Positions 7,041 to 12,651 of a DNA stretch of 14,190 bases are shown piece after piece. The DNA is from Gemmobacter sp. (GTDB taxonomy: Bacteria > Pseudomonadota > Alphaproteobacteria > Rhodobacterales > Rhodobacteraceae), in NCBI GenBank assembly GCA_003509785.1, contig DOMY01000190.1, positions 24,055 through 38,244 of the forward strand, in the 5' to 3' direction. The notes beneath the pieces were generated by a model, which searched no databases, was not told the DNA's origin, and saw nothing but the letters and a program-made list of their open reading frames with translations. Made by a program: the position numbers and the translations under genes. How positions within the stretch are numbered: the first letter of the stretch is position 1; every line of letters starts with the position of its first letter.

Positions 7041-7445
7041 ATGCAGCCCGCCAGACTCGTTCTTCTTGCCAGCCTTCTGCCGCTGGCCGCCTGCCAGCCG
7101 GGCGACATGCCGACCCCCTCGGGGGCCGAGGATTTCGCCACCTATTGCGCAGCCTGTCACGGTCGCGATGGCAAGGGCGCGGGATCGGTGGCCGATACGA
7201 TGGACAAGCCGCCCGCCGATCTGACGCAACTGGCCGCCGCCAATGACGGCAGCTTTCCGATGACGCGGGTGATGAGCAAGATCTGGGGCTATGCCAAGGC
7301 GCCGGATGGCACGGTGATGCCGCAATTCGCGCCGCTGCTGGATGGCGACCGTATGGTGCTGTTCGACAGCGGCGACGGGATCGACACGCCCACCCCGCTG
7401 CGGCTGGGGCAGCTGGCCCAACATCTCCGCTCCCTGCAGGATTAA
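7041..7445 (+). CDS. Small c-type cytochrome, predicted lipoprotein
   Basis: 134 residues. The N-terminus is a lipoprotein signal with lipobox LAAC (C18 would be the lipidated cysteine), so the protein would be anchored to a membrane on the periplasmic side. One haem-binding CAACH motif at 36-40, within the class I pattern FATYCAACHGRDGKGAG; the likely axial methionine is M93 (GTVMPQF). A second conserved helix may be WGYAKAPDG. The C-terminus LRLGQLAQHLRSLQD is the usual last cytochrome c helix. It would carry single electrons in the periplasm; partner oxidase or dehydrogenase is unknown. GAAGGAG lies about 9-10 bases before the ATG. The DUF1345 gene follows after 4 bases, so the two are an operon and may act together. 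Confidence 0.9.
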   Translation: MQPARLVLLASLLPLAACQPGDMPTPSGAEDFATYCAACHGRDGKGAGSVADTMDKPPADLTQLAAANDGSFPMTRVMSKIWGYAKAPDGTVMPQFAPLLDGDRMVLFDSGDGIDTPTPLRLGQLAQHLRSLQD

Positions 7446-7449
7446 GCCC

Positions 7450-8049
7450 GTGTTCGCGCGCCACCGCCGCTTTCTGCTGGCTTTCCTGCTGGGCGCGGCA
7501 CTGGGTCTGGGTGCCATCGCGCTGGGCCAGCCGCCTGGCCGGGCGGGGCTGATCGCGGCGAATGGCTTCTTTGCCACCTATCTTGTGCTCATGGCGGTCT
7601 ATATCCACGGTATGACCCCGTCTGACCTGCGCCGTCATGCCGATCTTTCGGATGAAGGCGTGCCGCTGATCGCCGCGCTGGCTTTGGGCTCGGTCGTGCT
7701 GAGCCTGACAGCCATCGCCTTTTCCCTGCAACAGGCCTCGGGTACCGAAGCGGCGCTGGCCGTGGCCTCGGTGCCGCTGGGCTGGTCCATGCTGCATGTG
7801 CTGGCTGCGTTTCATTACGCGGCGCTGTGGTATGGCGGCAATGCGCGCGGGCTGGCCTTTCCGGGCAATACCGCGCCGGATGCCTGGGATTTCCTGTATT
7901 TCAGCTTCCCCATCGGCATGACGGCGCAGGTGTCGGATGTGGTGGTGGAACGCCCGGCCCTGCGCCGTCTGGTGCTGGGCCATGGCATCGTGTCGTTCTT
8001 CTACAACACCGTCATTCTGGCTTTTGCCGTCAACGCCGCGCTGCGCTGA
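7450..8049 (+). CDS. DUF1345 family membrane protein
   Basis: 199 residues from a GTG at 7450, chosen because it follows the cytochrome stop (7445) by 4 bases and a CAGGA motif precedes it; an earlier ATG in this frame lies inside the cytochrome gene and is rejected. Roughly five to six membrane segments (about 8-25, 34-52, 71-92, 102-124, 148-163, 175-197). The family signature is clear: FHYAALWYG (121-129), then FPGNTAPDAWDFLYFSF and IGMTAQVSDVVVE (about 155-167), and a final SFFYNTVILAFAVN helix. DUF1345 proteins are conserved integral membrane proteins without a proven function. Pairing with a cytochrome c is noteworthy but not explanatory. It ends 12 bases from the convergent PCuAC-like gene, and no terminator is visible in that gap. 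Confidence 0.88.
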   Translation: MFARHRRFLLAFLLGAALGLGAIALGQPPGRAGLIAANGFFATYLVLMAVYIHGMTPSDLRRHADLSDEGVPLIAALALGSVVLSLTAIAFSLQQASGTEAALAVASVPLGWSMLHVLAAFHYAALWYGGNARGLAFPGNTAPDAWDFLYFSFPIGMTAQVSDVVVERPALRRLVLGHGIVSFFYNTVILAFAVNAALR

Positions 8050-8061
8050 CGGCTCGCCGGA

Positions 8062-8535
8062 TCAATGGTTGTGGCCCGCGTGGCTATGGGCGCTGGCATT
8101 GGCTGCGGTGATTTCGGCATGGGTCTGAACATGCTGGCCGCCGATCTCCACCTCGATCTCCAGCTCTTCGCCTTCGGCCAGCGCCTCTGGCAGATCGGTC
8201 AGCCGCAGCGCCAGAACCTTCGGCATCAGATCCACCTCCCCGCCCTGCGGTACCGGCAGGCCGGGCAGCACGGCCCAGCTTTCGCCCGCCGCGCCATAGC
8301 TGAAGCCCACCAGATCCAGCGCGCGGCCCAAAGCCTCGCCCCCGGTCAGCATGGCTTCGGTGGCCGAGGTGTTTTCGATTTCCATATAGATCAGCGCATC
8401 GGCGCCTTTCGCAGCCGCCGGGGTCCAGGCGTGCAGGATGCGCAGCCCCTCGGCCTCGGCCAGATGATGGTCATGATCCTCTGCCAGAACCGGGGTGGCG
8501 GCAAGGGTGGCAAGGCAAAGCAGCAAAACACGCAT
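8062..8535 (-). CDS. PCuAC-like periplasmic protein with His-rich ends (probable metal binding)
   Basis: 157 residues with a Sec signal peptide (MRVLLLCLATLAATPVLA, cleavage after residue 18). The mature protein opens with EDHDHH (H21, H23, H24) and closes with AHSHAGHNH (H150, H152, H155, H157). The middle resembles the PCu(A)C/DUF461 copper-chaperone fold: ILHAWTPAAAKGADALIYMEIENTS (about 33-57), then PQGGEVDLMP and ALAEGEELEIEVEIGG. However, the canonical copper site (H...M...HxM) is not there: the HxM position reads within PKVLALRLTDL with no His or Met. Metal binding is therefore more likely through the His-rich ends. AAGGAA precedes the ATG. Last gene of the four-gene operon, 11 bases behind the FtsX-type permease. 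Likely a periplasmic partner that hands metal to or takes it from the transporter; the metal (zinc, copper or nickel) is not determined. Confidence 0.75.
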   Translation of the reverse strand: MRVLLLCLATLAATPVLAEDHDHHLAEAEGLRILHAWTPAAAKGADALIYMEIENTSATEAMLTGGEALGRALDLVGFSYGAAGESWAVLPGLPVPQGGEVDLMPKVLALRLTDLPEALAEGEELEIEVEIGGQHVQTHAEITAANASAHSHAGHNH

Positions 8536-8546
8536 CGCGGTTCCTT

Positions 8547-9854
8547 TCAGGTCCGAAGATCAGACAGCAGCGGGCGACGGATCGCCGCCCAGGCAGGCAG
8601 CAGGGCCAGGATCAGCGTCAGGCTGACGAAACCCGCCACCAGATGCAGCTCGCCCCAGCCAAGATCTGCGCGCACCAGAACATCGGTCCGGGCGGTCACA
8701 AAGGCCGACAGCAGCCGCGCCGCCGCCCAGCCCAGCCCCAACCCCAGCAGCGCGCCGCTGGCAATCAGCGTGGCCGAATAGCTCCAGACCACGGCAAAGA
8801 CAAAGCGCGCCGGGGCGCCAATGGCGCGCAGCACCGCCAGACTGCGGGCGATCAGCCGGACAAGGATCATCAGCCCGATCAGCACCGACAGCGTCACCAG
8901 AACCTGGGTCATCACAGCCAGCAGGGACATGACGGCCCGCACTTCCCGCATCAGCCCATGCAGCTGTGCCAGCACCGTGCCGGGAAAGAAGGCCATCATG
9001 TCAGGCCGCGAAAACCGTGATTTCAGCGCGTAATTGCCCCAAAGCTCTGTCGCGCGCACCAGAACCGCCGGCGTGCCGGGCATATAGCCCGGATCGAAGG
9101 GCGGGCCGATCTGCACGGACCCCGGTGCATGGCCAGTGGCCAGGCCATGCACCGCCCAGACGCCCTCCACCGGAACCAGAATGGCGCGATCCCAGGGGCT
9201 GCCGGTGGGGGCCATCCGCCCGGTCACCGTATACCCCGCCCCGGCATGGGCATCGGTTTCGGCGGCGGGTCCATGGCCATGGGCGGGGGGGAAACTGTCA
9301 CCCGTGCGCAGCGGCACGAAGGCGCCGACCACGGCCTCGGCTTCGGTGGCAAACATCCGCCCTTCGGCCAGCGGCCCGGCCAGATGGGTGACAAAGGCCG
9401 CCGTGGTGCCCACCACCGGCGCTGCGCCGAAACTGTCGCCAAAGGCGATGGGCGCGGCGAAATCCACGCCATCGGCGCTGGCAATCTCGGCATATTGCGC
9501 GCCGGTCAGCAGCGGCATGTCCGAAGGCTGCAGATAGACCGCCGCCAGCATTGCCGTCACCTCGCTGCCGGGGGCGGCCACGATCAGATCAAACTTCTCG
9601 GCTGCCCGGGCCGAACCCTGCCGCAGACCGCGCTCCTGCGCCACCAGCCCGACACCAAGACCCACCGAGACTGCAATCAGCAGCACGAACAGCAGGTTCA
9701 CCCAGCCAAAACGGCGCAGCATGGCCCGCACCAATGGCCCCGGCGCCAGCCCGCGCAGCACCACAGCCCCCGCTGCCATCCCCGGCGCGATCAGCAGCAG
9801 GGCGACCAGCAGATCCTGCCATCCGGGCGGCAGGCCCGACCAGAGATCAGCCAT
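8547..9854 (-). CDS. FtsX/MacB-type ABC transporter permease with His-containing periplasmic insert
   Basis: 435 residues from the ATG at 9854, which overlaps the end of the ATPase gene by 8 bases; a 24-residue longer reading would run well into that gene. Membrane segments at about 14-34, 49-72, 308-335, 352-385 and 404-424, with a large periplasmic domain (about 75-305) between the second and third. This is the MacB/LolE plan plus an extra N-terminal segment. The C-terminal FtsX domain shows SVLIGLMILVRLIARSLAVLRAIGAP (322-348). The periplasmic domain carries an AHGHG...DAHAG stretch (H192, H194, H203), the block YTVTGRMAPTGSPWDRAILVPVEG (208-231) and H236/H242. As I recall it, this TGSPxDRAI block also marks permeases encoded beside His-rich metal-binding proteins, such as the Vibrio zrg set. 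Probable role: mechanotransmission or export coupled to metal or lipoprotein handling. Confidence 0.88.
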   Translation of the reverse strand: MADLWSGLPPGWQDLLVALLLIAPGMAAGAVVLRGLAPGPLVRAMLRRFGWVNLLFVLLIAVSVGLGVGLVAQERGLRQGSARAAEKFDLIVAAPGSEVTAMLAAVYLQPSDMPLLTGAQYAEIASADGVDFAAPIAFGDSFGAAPVVGTTAAFVTHLAGPLAEGRMFATEAEAVVGAFVPLRTGDSFPPAHGHGPAAETDAHAGAGYTVTGRMAPTGSPWDRAILVPVEGVWAVHGLATGHAPGSVQIGPPFDPGYMPGTPAVLVRATELWGNYALKSRFSRPDMMAFFPGTVLAQLHGLMREVRAVMSLLAVMTQVLVTLSVLIGLMILVRLIARSLAVLRAIGAPARFVFAVVWSYSATLIASGALLGLGLGWAAARLLSAFVTARTDVLVRADLGWGELHLVAGFVSLTLILALLPAWAAIRRPLLSDLRT

Positions 9855-10530
9855 GATTCGCCTCCGTGATCCGCCCATCCGCCACATGCAGGCGCCGCGC
9901 CATCCGTGCGGCAAGGCCTGTATCATGGGTGACGGCGATCAGGGCACGCCCGCCCTCCTGCGCCAGCCGCACCAGATCGGCGCCCAAAGCATCCGCCGCT
10001 GCCCGGTCCAGGCTTGCGGTGGGTTCGTCGGCCAGAATGATGGCCGGGTCCGCTGCCAGCGCCCGCGCCACCGCGATACGCTGCCGCTCGCCCCCGGAAA
10101 AGGATCCGACCGTGCGCCCGCCCGCTGCCCCCAGCCCCAGCTGCGCCAGCCAGCCCTGCGCGCCCTGCCGGATGGCCCCGCGCCGGTCCGCCGGGGCAAA
10201 GGATGCCGCCAGCGCCGCATTGCCAAGCGCCGACAGTTCTTCGAACAGGTTGAAATCCTGAAAGATCAGCCCCACCCGCTCGCGCCGGAAGCTGGCCCTT
10301 TGCGCGTCAGACAGGGCGGCAAGATCCAGATCATCCCACAGCACCCGCCCGGCAACCGGCCGCACCAGCCCCGACAGCACGTTCAGCAGCGTGGATTTGC
10401 CGGCCCCCGACGGGCCGGTGATGGCAACGGATTGGCCTGCGGCAATCTCCAGCCGGTCCACGGTTAGCAGTGTCCTGCCGCCACTGCCCTCGACCCGCAG
10501 CCCGTCGATCCTTAACGCGGGCGCTGCCAT
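9847..10530 (-). CDS. LolD/MacB-type ABC transporter ATP-binding protein
   Basis: 227 residues, the usual length for LolD/MacB-like ATPases. Walker A GPSGAGKS (39-46), Q-loop Q91 (LIFQDFNLFEELSALGN, which is the LolD/FtsE-type version), signature FSGGE (144-148) followed by RQRIAVARALA, Walker B IILADEP (D168, E169) and D-loop TASLD, H-loop H202 (VTHD). It energises the FtsX-type permease that overlaps it by 8 bases. It begins 3 bases after the stop of the preceding Tat-exported protein and has no strong ribosome site of its own, so translational coupling is likely. Some members of this family drive lipoprotein release or macrolide export; here the neighbours point to metal handling. Confidence 0.9.
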   Translation of the reverse strand: MAAPALRIDGLRVEGSGGRTLLTVDRLEIAAGQSVAITGPSGAGKSTLLNVLSGLVRPVAGRVLWDDLDLAALSDAQRASFRRERVGLIFQDFNLFEELSALGNAALAASFAPADRRGAIRQGAQGWLAQLGLGAAGGRTVGSFSGGERQRIAVARALAADPAIILADEPTASLDRAAADALGADLVRLAQEGGRALIAVTHDTGLAARMARRLHVADGRITEANHG

Positions 10531-10533
10531 GGG

Positions 10534-10956
10534 TCAGGCCCGCGCGAAGGTTGCATCGCTCAGGCGCACCTTGGAATAGAACCCCAGTTCAGGGTCGACA
10601 TAATCGCCCAGCTCCAGCACGCCTTCCGCCAGCAGTGGCACGTTGAACGGCACCACATCGACAATCCGTTTGGCATAGACCGCCAGAATGTCATCTGGCC
10701 AGGGCATCCCCGGTTCGCAGAACGGGCAGACGGCCATGGGCCGGTTGGTCAGCACGAAAAACACCGAATTGGCCTTCAACGGTGGCGCCATGAAACCGGA
10801 TACCGTGATCCGGCTGCCCTTGGCGGCCAGCGCGGCATCGGAAAAGCTCAGATCCTTGTTGTAAAGATCGCGCAGACGGATCGGCGCATCTTCGGCGCGC
10901 AGCATCCCGCCCAGCGATATGGCGGGAAGGGCGGCAAGGAAATGGCGGCGGTGCAT
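10534..10956 (-). CDS. Tat-exported small protein with CPFC motif, DUF3299-like
   Basis: 140 residues. The N-terminus MHRRHFLAALPAISLGGMLRAEDA has the twin-arginine pattern RRxFL and a short hydrophobic core, so Tat export of a folded, perhaps metal-loaded, protein is likely. The body is small and beta-rich: GSRITVSGFMAPPLKANSVFFVLTNRP (about 47-73), then AVCPFCEPGMPWPDDILAVY with C77 and C80 spaced CxxC, and VPLLAEGVLELGDYVDPELGFYSKVRL. The order vxGFMxPL...ffvL...C...P..ilvy...p..v.G.L resembles DUF3299, which occurs beside LolD/FtsX-type ABC genes. CPFC could be a metal or redox site. First gene of the four-gene operon; AAGGAT precedes the ATG by 7 bases. No confident promoter is seen in 10957-10994. 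Function unknown; the family link is by eye and moderate. Confidence 0.8.
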   Translation of the reverse strand: MHRRHFLAALPAISLGGMLRAEDAPIRLRDLYNKDLSFSDAALAAKGSRITVSGFMAPPLKANSVFFVLTNRPMAVCPFCEPGMPWPDDILAVYAKRIVDVVPFNVPLLAEGVLELGDYVDPELGFYSKVRLSDATFARA

Positions 10957-10994
10957 GGCGGTATCCTTCGGTGCGTCGGTCGTGAAACGGCAAA

Positions 10995-11020
10995 CGGGCC
11001 CCGGAACGTTCCGGGGCCCG
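10995..11020 (-). terminator. Strong terminator downstream of phoA
   Basis: A perfect 26-base palindrome with arms of 13 bases (10995-11007 and 11008-11020, arm CGGGCCCCGGAAC). In RNA it would form an 11-bp stem around a 4-base loop. It starts 17 bases after the phoA stop and on the - strand is followed by TTTG. It separates phoA from the four-gene ABC operon, which therefore should have its own promoter or depend on readthrough. Confidence 0.8.
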
Positions 11021-11037
11021 CGCCGGATGATCGCGCC

Positions 11038-12531
11038 TTATTCGGCGGTGACAGCGTGGTTCATGACGTGGAAGATCACGTTCTGCTCGATCACGCCGCC
11101 GAACAGATGCGCCCAGGGGCCGCGCGCAAACACCGCGACATCTTCACCCGAATGGGTTTCCGAGGTCATCGGGATCAGCGCCTGCTGCAGGTAATCCGCA
11201 TCGGTGGCCTGTTCTTCGGTCAGATCGGGGCGGCTGCCGGCAAAGGTCTTGTCGGCCTGTTCCACCAGCACCGAACCGGCGCCGTTCAGATAGCCTGCCA
11301 CGGTATAGGGCTTGCCATCGGCGGCCAGGTTGGGCTTGCCGTTGTGCTCGATCCCGGCCTCGTTCTCTTCCATGCACAGGCCGTTGATCTTGGACCCGCG
11401 GCCGCAATAGCCGTTGAACGAGATGGCATGTTCATGGTCGGCGGTGACGATGATCAGCGTCTCTTCGGCATTGGTCAGCTCCATCGCCTTGGCGATGGCA
11501 TCGGCAAAGGCCTTGCCGTCGGTCAGAACGCGGAACAGGTTGCCGTCGTGGTTGGCGTGATCCACACGGCCGGCCTCGATCGACAGGTAGAACCCGTTGT
11601 CATTGGCCGACAGGCCCTTGATCGCGGCTTCGGTCATTTCGGCCAGCGAAGGCTCGCCAGTGCGGTCATGCTCGTATTTCATGTGGCCGGATTCGAACAG
11701 GCCCAGAACCGGGGCATTGTTGCCCATGGTCAGTGCAGCGAAATCGGTATCGGCAAAGACAACCTGCGCGCCCGCCGCCTGGGCTTCTTCCACCAGGTTG
11801 CGGCCATCGGTGCGCTTGCCGGCCTTGCCTTCGGCATCGGTCACCGCTTCGGGCAGGAAGTGGCCACGGCCGCCGCCCAGGGCGATGTCGATCACACCGG
11901 CTTTCATCTGGTCGATCAGCTGATCGGCGATGTCTTTCTGGGTGCAGCCTTCCGGCAGCTTGGAATTGTCTTCCCAGTCACGGTTCACGCTGCGGGCATA
12001 GACGGCGGCCGGGGTCGCATGGGTGATGCGCGCGGTCGAGATCACGCCGACCGATTTGCCCATCTCGGTTGCGATTTCTGCAAAGGTGGTGGCGCCTGCC
12101 GTTGCACCGGCTGCGCAATCGCTGACATTCACGCTGTCCAGCACGTTGATCATGCCGTTCTTCGTCTTGATGCCGGTGTTCATCGCGGCAGCGGTCGGGG
12201 CAGAATCGGGCGTCTGGCCGTTGGAGGAATAGGTTTTCACCAGCGCCACGTTCGGGAAGGTTTCAAACGGCTGCACATAATCATCGCCCAGACCGCCGGC
12301 CTGCTGGCCCGAGAACAGGCGGATGGCATAGTTGGTGCCCACGCCATTGCCATCGGCGGTGAACAGGATCACGTTCTTGGCTTTCTTGGTGATCGGCTGA
12401 ACGGCCATGCGTTCGGTGATCGCGGCCTGACCGGCCTTGAACCAGTCGCTGCCGGCCTGCGGCAGATCCTGGGCCAGAGCAGCAGTCGAAAAGGCAACAA
12501 GAGCAGAGGTAGCAAGAAGCAGATGTTTCAT
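11038..12531 (-). CDS. phoA: Alkaline phosphatase, PhoA family
   Basis: 497 residues with Sec signal MKHLLLATSALVAFSTAALA (cleavage after A20). Start at 12531 supported by GAGGGA 5 bases upstream; the 32-residue upstream extension would cover the promoter. It hydrolyses phosphomonoesters in the periplasm to free phosphate. Catalytic elements by comparison with E. coli PhoA: metal ligand D60 (FTADGNG, D51), nucleophile S110 in TPDSAPTAAAMNTG (S102), H171 and T173 (THATPAA, D153/T155), R184 (R166), E319 (E322), D324 and H328 (D327, H331), D365-H366 (TADHEH, D369/H370) and H460 (ETHSGEDVAVFARGP, H412). H171 and H325 replace D153 and K328 of the E. coli enzyme, as in mammalian and many other bacterial alkaline phosphatases. 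A Pho box lies upstream and a strong terminator downstream, so it is a single-gene transcript. Confidence 0.96.
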   Translation of the reverse strand: MKHLLLATSALVAFSTAALAQDLPQAGSDWFKAGQAAITERMAVQPITKKAKNVILFTADGNGVGTNYAIRLFSGQQAGGLGDDYVQPFETFPNVALVKTYSSNGQTPDSAPTAAAMNTGIKTKNGMINVLDSVNVSDCAAGATAGATTFAEIATEMGKSVGVISTARITHATPAAVYARSVNRDWEDNSKLPEGCTQKDIADQLIDQMKAGVIDIALGGGRGHFLPEAVTDAEGKAGKRTDGRNLVEEAQAAGAQVVFADTDFAALTMGNNAPVLGLFESGHMKYEHDRTGEPSLAEMTEAAIKGLSANDNGFYLSIEAGRVDHANHDGNLFRVLTDGKAFADAIAKAMELTNAEETLIIVTADHEHAISFNGYCGRGSKINGLCMEENEAGIEHNGKPNLAADGKPYTVAGYLNGAGSVLVEQADKTFAGSRPDLTEEQATDADYLQQALIPMTSETHSGEDVAVFARGPWAHLFGGVIEQNVIFHVMNHAVTAE

Positions 12532-12575
12532 GATGGTCCCTCGGTTTGGCTTTTCCTCCGCTCTAGGCCGCTTGG

Positions 12576-12592
12576 GTGACCGCTGCGTGACA
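12576..12592 (-). promoter_or_regulatory. Pho box (PhoB binding site) of phoA
   Basis: On the - strand TGTCAC (12592-12587) and GGTCAC (12581-12576) are direct repeats with an 11-base period, the arrangement of the E. coli Pho box (two CTGTCA-like repeats). A TA-rich element (CCTAGA, 12567-12562) follows about 8 bases downstream, where a PhoB-dependent -10 would be expected. The site is 45-61 bases before the phoA start. This points to induction by phosphate starvation. Confidence 0.7.
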
Positions 12593-12598
12593 TATTGA

Positions 12599-12623
12599 TG
12601 CCGCGCCCATGAAAGGCGCGGCA
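12599..12623 (-). terminator. Putative terminator of the RTX gene
   Basis: A 9-bp perfect stem (TGCCGCGCC 12599-12607 with 12615-12623) around a 7-base loop, 28 bases after the RTX stop on the - strand and directly upstream of the Pho box. The following bases (TCAATATG) are only modestly T-rich, so termination may be partial. Confidence 0.5.
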
Positions 12624-12651
12624 GCACAGAAGGTCAGACCGCCCTCTGCCG

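Noticed and set aside
6802..7983. A 393-residue - strand frame across the cytochrome c and DUF1345 region
   Set aside because: It spans two real + strand genes and an intergenic gap and is low in hydrophobic content, with repeated Arg/Gln/His; no family recognised.
10942..12579. A 545-residue open frame on the + strand antisense to phoA
   Set aside because: phoA on the other strand has every catalytic motif. The antisense frame has no ribosome site or recognisable domain.
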